DNA from: Candidatus Woesearchaeota archaeon | GTDB lineage: Archaea > Nanobdellota > Nanobdellia > Woesearchaeales > UBA11576 | NCBI GenBank assembly: GCA_016219765.1 | Contig: JACRKM010000148.1 | Span: 1 to 5,819, forward strand | Length of the DNA stretch: 5,819 nucleotides | Direction: 5' to 3' | Shown here: piece after piece, positions 1-4,463 of the stretch | Position numbering within the stretch: the stretch's first letter is position 1 | Layout of the letters: the number at the start of each line of letters is the position of its first letter | Position numbers and translations under genes: made by a program | Notes under the pieces: model-generated | Told to the model about the DNA's origin: nothing | Databases searched by the model: none | What the model saw: only the letters and a program-made list of their open reading frames with translations

Positions 1-2
1 CA

Positions 3-1229
3 AAAAGGGAGATAAAGGGGCTGCACTGTGATTTTGACAAGCTTCAACAAGATATTGCTAATATTCGCCAAAGTATCCACTCTTCTCCGCAAGTTTCTGC
101 TTCGATCCATGCTTTTGATGATAAAAAAATTGCTCTTATTGAAATCAACAAAGCCAACGATAAGAATGCTCACACCTATAATGGTGCTGTCCATGTACGA
201 ATTGGAAGCACCACCCATAAGCTCGAAGGGCAAGGACTTTTTGACTTCCTCAAAAATAAACAAATTCTATGCTTTGATGAGCAAGATACAGAAGCAAAAC
301 TGGAAGACTTAGATGACCATAGAATTAAGAATTACCTCCTAAAAAGAGGTCAAGCCGACTACTTAAAATCAAATAATGTTCAAGATTTTATCGTTAGTAA
401 CATGTTTGGAAAGCTCAATGGGAAACTAAAACTAAAAAATATTGCAACCCTATTTTTTTCTAAAGAACCCAATCGTTGGCATCATCAAAGCGAGGTACGA
501 ATAGTTCGTTTCTCTGGAACAGAACCTATTAACATAATTTCGCAAAGGGATTTCCGTTCCGACCCCATTGAGAATATTGAGCAAACTATTGCGTTTATTA
601 AAGAAAATATCTCTAAGCGGTTTATAATTCCAGAAAATTCCCCCAGACGTGTTGAGATTGAAGAATATCCTACAGCAGTAATAAGAGAGGCAATCGTAAA
701 TGCTGTAGCACACAGAGATTATTATAGCTATGATTCTATTCAAATAAACATTTTTGATGATAGGATAGAAATTTCTAGCCCTGGAGGATTGCCACAGGGA
801 CTAACAAAAGAATTTTTTGGGAAGAGGTCTGTAAGACGCAATCCATTAACCTATCGTATTTTAAGAGATTGCCATTATGTGGAAGGATTAGGTTTAGGTA
901 TTCCTCAGATGAGGAATGAAATGAGAAAAGCTGGATTGAGAGACCCTGATTTTAATTTTGAGGGGGGATTTTTTGTCCTAACTCTAAGAAACGCCAAAAG
1001 TAATATCAAACCAGTTGAAGGCCTAAAAGATTTAAATTCCAGACAACTAAACGCTTTAGATTATTTAAGACAGAATAAAACTATTAAATCAAAGACCTAT
1101 GCAAATATCAATGAGGTTTCGTTACCTATAGCACTTAAAGATCTTAATGAACTCATTAAATTCAAATATATTAAGAAAGTTGGCTCTTATAGGGGGGCGT
1201 ATTATGTGTTAAGTGAAGAGAAAAGTTAG
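3..1229 (+). CDS. AlbA_2 / GHKL-ATPase / winged-helix protein (RecG-like regulator family), 5' partial
   Basis: The reading frame is open from base 3 and continues without a stop to TAG at 1227-1229, so the true start lies before the window; 408 residues are visible. Visible residues about 33-75 match the end of an AlbA_2 (Schlafen-type nucleic-acid-binding) domain, with an ALIEI strand followed by VHVRIGSTTH. Residues about 228-240 (REAIVNAVAHRDY) form the N-box of a GHKL/HATPase_c_4 ATP-binding fold. It is followed by DDRIEISSPGGLP and a glycine-rich EGLGLGIPQM. The last ~65 residues (from LNSRQLNALDYL) look like a winged helix. Proteins of this build are often labelled 'RecG-like' but lack a helicase motor. 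They are thought to be nucleic-acid-binding regulators, and some occur in mobile or defence regions. The in-frame ATG at 402 falls after the AlbA_2 part and before the ATPase, so it is unlikely to be the real start. The next gene begins 3 bp downstream, suggesting an operon. Confidence 0.85.
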   Translation, partial: KREIKGLHCDFDKLQQDIANIRQSIHSSPQVSASIHAFDDKKIALIEINKANDKNAHTYNGAVHVRIGSTTHKLEGQGLFDFLKNKQILCFDEQDTEAKLEDLDDHRIKNYLLKRGQADYLKSNNVQDFIVSNMFGKLNGKLKLKNIATLFFSKEPNRWHHQSEVRIVRFSGTEPINIISQRDFRSDPIENIEQTIAFIKENISKRFIIPENSPRRVEIEEYPTAVIREAIVNAVAHRDYYSYDSIQINIFDDRIEISSPGGLPQGLTKEFFGKRSVRRNPLTYRILRDCHYVEGLGLGIPQMRNEMRKAGLRDPDFNFEGGFFVLTLRNAKSNIKPVEGLKDLNSRQLNALDYLRQNKTIKSKTYANINEVSLPIALKDLNELIKFKYIKKVGSYRGAYYVLSEEKS

Positions 1230-1232
1230 GAA

Positions 1233-1472
1233 ATGGATACCAATTCCTATATAATAAATCTTGATACTAAAATTGGAAGGGAAGCTGCCCGTAAAGAGAC
1301 TGCCAAAAGCTCATCAAAGAGATATATTAATTCTAAAGAATTATACAGATTTACTTTAGATATAAGTCCCACATCTTTCCAAACAATAACAGATGAACAA
1401 AAAGAGGAATTAAAAGCAGCAATCAAGAAGGAAGTTGGTGGTAAGATTAAAAAAGAAATTGTAGAAGAATGA
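1233..1472 (+). CDS. RusA-family Holliday junction resolvase, N-terminal half (interrupted by TGA)
   Basis: Seventy-nine residues begin 3 bp after the upstream stop codon. Residues about 38-50 (LYRFTLDISPTSFQ) match the first strand and the 'P-x-x-Q' turn at the start of RusA-type endonucleases. The rest is a lysine/glutamate-rich helix (TDEQKEELKAAIKKEV). The ORF ends at TGA 1470-1472. The same frame then stays open into the next ORF, which carries the catalytic residues, so the two look like halves of one 147-residue protein, near the normal RusA size. Alone, this half has no active site. RusA enzymes cut Holliday junctions and are typical of prophages and other mobile elements. Whether the TGA is a disabling mutation, a sequencing error or a recoded codon cannot be decided here. 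The N-terminal family match is weak and rests mainly on its position before the clear C-terminal half. Confidence 0.6.
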   Translation: MDTNSYIINLDTKIGREAARKETAKSSSKRYINSKELYRFTLDISPTSFQTITDEQKEELKAAIKKEVGGKIKKEIVEE

Positions 1473-1484
1473 AAGAAGAAAAAG

Positions 1485-1676
1485 TTGTCTGTTAGAATGG
1501 AATTATTTCTTGGAATTGATCGCAGATTATCTGATGTTGATAATTTAGCAAAATGTCTCTTAGACCAGATGCAGGGTGTTGTCTATGACAATGATAAAAT
1601 AGTACGCCACATTGATATCCTAAGAAATGAAACTTCTAAAGGTCAAATTACAATAATTATTGCAAAGTATATATAA
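1485..1676 (+). CDS. RusA-family Holliday junction resolvase, catalytic C-terminal half
   Basis: The frame continues that of the preceding ORF beyond TGA 1470-1472, with a possible TTG start at 1485 and an ATG at 1497. It contains the RusA signature: SDVDNLAKCLLD (D17, D19 and K23, counting from the TTG) and then GVVYDNDKI (D35, D37). These match the acidic residues and lysine that bind Mg2+ in E. coli RusA. RusA dimers resolve four-way DNA junctions in recombination, often in phages. The codons just after the TGA are lysine-rich (KKKK), and no strong ribosome binding site precedes the TTG, although GAAAGAAG is purine-rich. Independent translation would give a protein lacking the first strands of the fold. 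It is best read as the second part of a broken or recoded gene. The catalytic motif is intact, which argues for a recent break or for readthrough. Confidence 0.7.
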   Translation: MSVRMELFLGIDRRLSDVDNLAKCLLDQMQGVVYDNDKIVRHIDILRNETSKGQITIIIAKYI

Positions 1677-1700
1677 CAAGTACATCGGTGGGGTTAAGAC

Positions 1701-1705
1701 AAAAA
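1701..1705 (-). terminator. possible T-tract terminator, minus strand
   Basis: On the minus strand the stop codon at 1706-1708 is followed directly by TTTTT. Archaeal terminators are often simple T-tracts, so this could end the minus-strand transcript facing the RusA gene. The tract is short. Confidence 0.25.
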
Positions 1706-1915
1706 TTATCTTCTACGGTAATGTCCTCTTACCCAAGTTCTAGAACTGCCTGTTGCAGTTGCCGGATGACAATTTTGATTTCTCCAATGCCTACTAACGT
1801 AAAAAGGTCTATCAACATCGGAAGGAGGATAGGGAACATAACCAATCTTTCCAGGGCATCCTTTTTCCTGAAATTCTTGTAACCTAGTTACGGCGTTCCT
1901 TTTGTCTTGATGATG
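1706..1915 (-). pseudogene. start-less 3' gene remnant with repeated V-x-x-H-[WY]-R motif
   Basis: On the minus strand, between an in-frame TGA (1916-1918) and TAA (1706-1708), 70 codons read as protein-like sequence: LQEFQEKGCPGKIGYVPYPP, then SDVDRPFYVSRHWR and, at the very end, TWVRGHYRRR. There is no ATG, GTG or TTG in the frame, so it cannot start here. Its upstream edge overlaps the last 28 bp of the kinase gene in another frame. The composition (Trp, His, Pro, Tyr, two Cys) is unlike a random shadow frame. The other frames here give low-complexity or stop-ridden translations. Two copies of [YW]-V-[SR]-[RG]-H-[WY]-R (YVSRHWR and WVRGHYR) suggest a basic tail. It is most simply the 3' end of a gene whose 5' part was lost by recombination. 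The family is not recognised. Confidence 0.4.
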
Positions 1916-2958
1916 TCAAGTGTTAATCCATATGAGAGCCTGATGGAGTTCGCACTTAATTTATTTCCAAGGTAATCAAGTTCGCCGTTGACTTGATAGT
2001 GCAGTGGAACATCAGAAGAGACAGTCATGTCGCTTGTTTGTACATCAAGATGATCGTTGACGATGAGTGTGGGTTTTCCGAGATAAATGGCTGGCAGGTA
2101 GAGGAGAACTTCATCGACGTTTGCTTTTGTTCCGAGCACGTGGAATTGCCGCTGCGCTTTTTCTGCACGGTAGAACATGTTTGACCACGTCATGCCGATA
2201 GATGGGATCGTCTGTGCCATGATGGCAAGATAATCCTGCGCCTCTTCGCTGTTGACGCGGATCGGAAATTTGACGTTCATTATTTCATAGAAGTTCTTGA
2301 TCTGCTGTGCATAGAAGTGCGCTTCTTTGCGCGGCTGTAACCCAAATCCCTTTTTTGCCTTATAGAAAAGGTATGACGTGATGCAGCGCGTCACAAGCCA
2401 GGCGATGCGAACGTAGCGTGCATCCTTATTCTTATAATATTCTTCGAGCAGTGTGACAGGCATCCCGACGCCGAATGTAAATCCATACATCGACAACCCA
2501 CGGTCATCTTCGATTTTCATCAGGTCGAAATTCTCGACAAACAATTCCTCTTTCGATTTGGCCTGCACGATCTCAGTAAGATAGCTTGTCACCTCGCGTT
2601 TTGTCGTCAGCCCGCAGCGTTTAGAAAAGACATTTTGTGTGCCTCCGGCGGTTGGTGCGATATAGGGGAAGTATCCTTTCTTGCATCCGTTATCACAACG
2701 TATTGGAACTCCGTTCTGTTCGACAAGTGCGGTGATGAGAGGCACGAGTCCTCCATCGCCGCTGTCAGAAGCAACAACATCTGGTTTGTATTTCTGAATG
2801 AATGGTATGGCGTGTTCAAGGAGATCGTCAAGGCTTTTAGTGGGAAAAACGATGCCGTGGGAACCCACGATCTTTCGAAGGTGTTTAATCCTGCTCTTGT
2901 CCTTGTCGCGGCGGTTCTTTCTGCTGTTGAGGTTGGCGATGACGACTGTAGAGACCAT
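1888..2958 (-). CDS. diacylglycerol kinase catalytic-domain protein (lipid/NAD kinase superfamily)
   Basis: This 356-residue protein begins with STVVIANLNSRKNRR, the first strand and basic loop of DAGK_cat proteins. DVVASDSGDGGL (residues about 60-71) replaces the usual GGDGT nucleotide-binding turn. APTAGGTQNVFSK (101-113) corresponds to the P-x-GT-x-N-D motif. GFTFGVGMPVTLLEEYY (159-175) aligns with the first part of the C-terminal beta-sandwich. QVNGELDYL (322-330) matches the family's late D-G-E segment. Relatives phosphorylate diacylglycerol, sphingoid bases or similar lipids at the membrane face, using ATP. In archaea they may act on polar-lipid precursors, but the substrate is not visible. 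Odd points are the SGDGG in place of GGDGT and a short insert with cysteines (C88, C92) before the second motif. The ATG at 2958 is supported by a TATA-like box about 26 bp upstream and no ribosome binding site, suggesting a leaderless mRNA. It is convergent with the RusA gene. Confidence 0.85.
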   Translation of the reverse strand: MVSTVVIANLNSRKNRRDKDKSRIKHLRKIVGSHGIVFPTKSLDDLLEHAIPFIQKYKPDVVASDSGDGGLVPLITALVEQNGVPIRCDNGCKKGYFPYIAPTAGGTQNVFSKRCGLTTKREVTSYLTEIVQAKSKEELFVENFDLMKIEDDRGLSMYGFTFGVGMPVTLLEEYYKNKDARYVRIAWLVTRCITSYLFYKAKKGFGLQPRKEAHFYAQQIKNFYEIMNVKFPIRVNSEEAQDYLAIMAQTIPSIGMTWSNMFYRAEKAQRQFHVLGTKANVDEVLLYLPAIYLGKPTLIVNDHLDVQTSDMTVSSDVPLHYQVNGELDYLGNKLSANSIRLSYGLTLDIIKTKGTP

Positions 2959-2980
2959 GCTGGCGGCTAGCAGAAGCTTG

Positions 2981-2987
2981 TTTATAA
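2981..2987 (-). promoter_or_regulatory. TATA-like box for leaderless DAGK-family gene
   Basis: On the minus strand TTATAAA is centred about 26 bp before the ATG at 2958, the distance expected between an archaeal TATA box and the transcription start. No Shine-Dalgarno sequence lies between them, so the transcript would begin at or near the start codon. The core is nearly palindromic and might also serve plus-strand transcription. Confidence 0.5.
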
Positions 2988-3002
2988 TCCTTATTGATTT
3001 TT

Positions 3003-3066
3003 AGAGCGAGCGTAGCGAGCCGAGGGTTCAAAACCCCGTCCTTTAGTGCGGAGTGGAACGCCTGCG
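3003..3066. repeat. structured GC-rich intergenic element (possible dispersed repeat or transposon end)
   Basis: The stretch holds a direct repeat (GCGAGC-GTA-GCGAGC, about 3006-3020), a perfect short hairpin (GGGTT-CAA-AACCC, 3024-3036) and, just after, CCCCGTCCTTTAGTGCGGAG, which can form a weaker second hairpin (CCGT with GCGG). It is GC-rich against AT-rich flanks. The CCCCGTCC-TTTAG-GCGG pattern recalls subterminal hairpins of some IS200/IS605-type elements, but this is memory-based inference and no transposase is present. The reverse complement reads openly as protein without a sensible start. Confidence 0.35.
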
Positions 3067-3076
3067 ACCGATTTTT

Positions 3077-3226
3077 ATGATGATAATACATTTGTGGTGC
3101 GCCACTTTATTTTATGTTTTCATCGCCGCGCTTACTTTCTGGATTACTGACATCGGCGTTCTGGGCTGGCAGAAAATCCTGGTTTTCTTTTTCGCTAGGC
3201 TTATCTTTGAGATTATTTTTCTCTGA
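3077..3226 (+). CDS. two-helix membrane segment, probable N-terminus of the following frame-split gene
   Basis: ATG ATG at 3077 opens a 49-codon frame with strong purine-N-pyrimidine codon bias and a membrane-protein composition. A first helix (LFYVFIAALTFWI) is followed by a short polar turn (TDIGVLGWQK) and a second helix (ILVFFFARLIFEIIFL), then TGA at 3224-3226. It overlaps the start of the longer downstream ORF in another frame. That ORF's first ~36 codons look like a shadow: Ser/Leu/Phe-rich, with poorer codon bias. Removing a single T from the run at 3216-3220 would fuse this segment to the downstream frame (FEIIFSDIRLQFG) and give a ~214-residue protein. It may alternatively be a genuine small membrane protein. 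No clear ribosome binding site precedes it. Confidence 0.45.
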   Translation: MMIIHLWCATLFYVFIAALTFWITDIGVLGWQKILVFFFARLIFEIIFL

Positions 3227-3722
3227 TATACGATTACAATTTGGCGCGGCCTTTTTTCACTCGTGTGCACTGAATGTTGCGGGTGCTGTCTTTCAGGTAT
3301 ATCCTGAAACGTTGGACCTTGAGCAGACGCAAAGCTTTGGGGCGGTGCATTATGGAATGGCCAACAGCAGCGTGAATGTCGTATATTCTGTCCATCAACC
3401 TGAGAAATGGGTTTCATTGCCTGAGGAGGATCGCTTGAGTTATAACTTTACATGCGGTTTGCTGATCCAGCAGCCAAAACTTGATCTTCCCAAGGCAGCA
3501 GCGATCTTGAAAAATGTTCTAGCGTCTCACGTGCTTGATTATTCCGCGGCAAAGAAAGAGTTTTCAATATATTATCGTTATTACAGTGGTGTTGATGGAG
3601 TTGCCACAGTGAAAGGCAGCGAGGTTTTGGAGAAGCTATGCGTCCAGCCCACTGAAGCAGCAGTGTACCGTCGGCTTCCTTTTTTAATCGCAGGCGGCTA
3701 TCGGTATAGAGTCTCGATGTAG
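3114..3722 (+). CDS. unknown protein, soluble domain of a probable membrane-anchored protein (frameshift near 3216-3226)
   Basis: This frame is open from ATG 3114 to TAG 3720-3722, 202 codons. From about 3222 onward it has convincing coding character, with G-starting codons frequent and a balanced, beta-rich composition. Examples are VYPETLDLEQ, SSVNVVYSVHQPEKW, LPKAAAILKNVLASHVLDY and a final GGYRYRVSM. Its first ~36 residues (MFSSPRLLSGLLTS onward) look like an out-of-frame reading of the membrane segment beginning at 3077. The simplest model is therefore one gene, 3077-3722, with a +1 frame change at the T5 run: two N-terminal helices, then a roughly 140-residue domain that could lie outside the cytoplasm. 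I recognise no family. Alternatives are a real disruption (pseudogene), a sequencing or assembly indel, or programmed frameshifting. The minus-strand ORF overlapping it is richer in His/Gln and less protein-like. Confidence 0.55.
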   Translation: MFSSPRLLSGLLTSAFWAGRKSWFSFSLGLSLRLFFSDIRLQFGAAFFHSCALNVAGAVFQVYPETLDLEQTQSFGAVHYGMANSSVNVVYSVHQPEKWVSLPEEDRLSYNFTCGLLIQQPKLDLPKAAAILKNVLASHVLDYSAAKKEFSIYYRYYSGVDGVATVKGSEVLEKLCVQPTEAAVYRRLPFLIAGGYRYRVSM

Positions 3723-3760
3723 AACGCGGTGATTTGCGGGCTTCTGGATGTGTTGCAGCA

Positions 3761-3806
3761 TTATTGAACATCTCTGTATGGCGAGCTATGCGGCATTGCT
3801 CAATAA
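3761..3806 (+). other. inverted repeat / hairpin in the 3' region of the membrane gene
   Basis: TTATTGAACA (3761-3770) pairs with TGCTCAATAA (3797-3806) over ten positions with one A-C mismatch, enclosing a 26-nt loop. It lies 39 bp after the stop at 3722 and upstream of a T9 tract. It could be a 3' UTR structure, or a binding site for a regulator. No function is known. Confidence 0.35.
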
Positions 3807-3906
3807 ACTCAACAAACCCCTGTTTTTGATTGTAATGGTGTTGTTGGCTTTCAAAACGCTTTTTTTTTGCATAATATTTATAAACCTCCCGCATCAAAGA
3901 ACATAA
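3778..3906 (+). CDS. possible small single-helix membrane protein (weak)
   Basis: ATG 3778 to TAA 3904-3906 encodes 42 residues: a short polar start (MASYAALLNKLNK), a hydrophobic stretch (PLFLIVMVLLAF, then a lysine, then TLFFCIIFI) and a short basic end. No ribosome binding site is visible. The ORF runs through the T9 tract and the probable promoter of the next gene, which would itself produce Phe/Ile codons. The hydrophobicity may therefore be a by-product of T-rich regulatory DNA. I list it only as a possibility. Confidence 0.15.
   Translation: MASYAALLNKLNKPLFLIVMVLLAFKTLFFCIIFINLPHQRT
3860..3868 (+). terminator. T9 tract, probable archaeal-type terminator
   Basis: Nine consecutive T residues lie about 138 bp after the stop of the membrane-anchored gene and just before the promoter-like box of the next gene. 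Archaeal RNA polymerase often terminates at such T-runs without needing a hairpin. Confidence 0.4.
3877..3884 (+). promoter_or_regulatory. TATA-like box upstream of the OB-fold gene
   Basis: TTTATAAA lies about 50 bp before the ATG at 3934, predicting transcription from around 3907 and a leader of roughly 25-30 nt. The leader ends in GGATGTGGATC, a weak match to the archaeal GGAGGTGATC ribosome binding sequence. The box is palindromic, so direction rests on the downstream gene. Confidence 0.45.
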
Positions 3907-3933
3907 AGAAAGTCAATTGTCGGATGTGGATCA

Positions 3934-4410
3934 ATGCATCAAATTACGTCATCAAAACAACTGAAAAATAAAGCTTCTATAAAGCAGGCTTCTATAAAGC
4001 CTGAAGAAAATGACTATTGGGTTGAAGATGACGATGCTTCTGAAGATGATGTATTCGAGGATGAGGACACTGAAGTGGCTGCTGATCAAGGATCGAAAGG
4101 CCAGCCTGCAGAGCCCACAGAGGTTACGAAGATCAAGGATCTCAAGAAGGGCTTGACCCATGTAACTGTCGAAGCGAAAATAGAGTTTGTTGGTGAAGGC
4201 AATCGTAAAGGTGCAGGGTATGGTGAAAATATTTACGCGCCGGCCTTCCTCAGGGATAATACGGGAGAGATCAAATTAGTATTCTGGAATGATGATGCGC
4301 GAAAGGCAAAGGCAGGCAAGAAGGTGCGCGTCGTCGATGGGTACGTCACGATGTTTCATGGAGAGCTTCAACTTAATACAAACAAGAAAAAAGGCGTCGA
4401 GTTCTTATAG
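3934..4410 (+). CDS. single OB-fold, SSB/SOSS-B-like nucleic-acid-binding protein with acidic N-terminal extension
   Basis: The 158-residue protein has two parts. Residues 1-63 are low complexity: a lysine-rich start with a repeated ASIK, then an acidic run (VEDDDASEDD, FEDEDTE). Residues 64-158 form an OB-fold of the archaeal/eukaryotic single-strand-binding kind. These are KIKDLKKGLTHVTVEAKI (first strands), an EGNRKGAGYG loop, APAFLRDNTGEIKLVFWND (the conserved D-x-T-G-x-I-x-x-x-x-W core, here DNTGEIKLVFW), GKKVRVVDGYV, and MFHGELQLN. Such proteins (Sulfolobus SSB, human hSSB1 as distant models) coat single-stranded DNA during replication and repair. Some related small OB proteins bind RNA. 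Sulfolobus SSB carries its flexible acidic tail at the C-terminus. Here the acidic part is N-terminal, and could dock partners or mask the DNA site. A TATA-like box and weak ribosome binding site precede it. The malic enzyme follows 53 bp later but appears to have its own promoter. Confidence 0.8.
   Translation: MHQITSSKQLKNKASIKQASIKPEENDYWVEDDDASEDDVFEDEDTEVAADQGSKGQPAEPTEVTKIKDLKKGLTHVTVEAKIEFVGEGNRKGAGYGENIYAPAFLRDNTGEIKLVFWNDDARKAKAGKKVRVVDGYVTMFHGELQLNTNKKKGVEFL
3973..4000 (+). repeat. 13-nt tandem direct repeat in the OB-fold gene
   Basis: GCTTCTATAAAGC occurs at 3973-3985 and again at 3988-4000, a 15-nt period that keeps the frame and encodes the duplicated ASIK. The second copy, with its flanks, is a small inverted repeat (GGCTT-CTATA-AAGCC). 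It probably arose by slippage in the flexible N-terminal region. Confidence 0.8.
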
Positions 4411-4427
4411 ACTTATAGACTTATATA
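4404..4427 (+). repeat. three tandem copies of CTTATA[GT]A across a stop codon and promoter
   Basis: CTTATAGA, CTTATAGA and CTTATATA run head to tail. The first contains the TAG stop of the OB-fold gene (4408-4410) and the third forms the TATA-like box of the malic enzyme. The array could have grown by slippage, and changes in copy number would move the promoter or stop context. Confidence 0.7.
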
Positions 4428-4428
4428 T
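4421..4428 (+). promoter_or_regulatory. TATA-like box for the malic enzyme gene
   Basis: TTATATAT lies about 36-43 bp before the ATG at 4464. A transcription start about 25 bp downstream, near 4450, would leave a short leader consisting mainly of the ribosome binding site. This suggests separate transcription from the OB-fold gene. Confidence 0.5.
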
Positions 4429-4452
4429 GCCAGCAGCGCAGCACAAATGAGA

Positions 4453-4459
4453 GAGGTGA
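4453..4459 (+). promoter_or_regulatory. ribosome binding site of the malic enzyme gene
   Basis: GAGGTGA matches the 3' end of archaeal 16S rRNA and sits 4 nt before the ATG at 4464. It is the clearest Shine-Dalgarno in the window and fixes this start. Confidence 0.8.
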
Positions 4460-4463
4460 ACAT

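Noticed and set aside
28..312. 94-codon plus-strand ORF at the left edge
   Set aside because: It overlaps the open frame starting at base 3 that encodes the AlbA_2 domain. Its Leu/Ser/Lys-rich translation is a shadow.
1688..1882. 64-codon plus-strand ORF between RusA and the kinase
   Set aside because: Ser/Arg/Ile-rich translation without motifs. The opposite strand gives a far more protein-like reading over the same bases.
2635..2970. Plus-strand ORFs of 68-111 codons inside the kinase gene
   Set aside because: They are shadows of the minus-strand kinase frame, which carries the recognised motifs.
3024..3040. GGGTTCAAAACCCC looks like a tRNA T-arm
   Set aside because: The loop fits but only three of the five stem pairs form around it, and no acceptor, D-arm or anticodon arm can be found around it.
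3448..3897. 149-codon minus-strand ORF opposite the membrane-anchored gene
   Set aside because: It is rich in His, Gln and Arg, has no recognisable motif, and the plus-strand frame here has better codon bias and a more natural composition. The ORF also runs through the T9 tract and promoter region.
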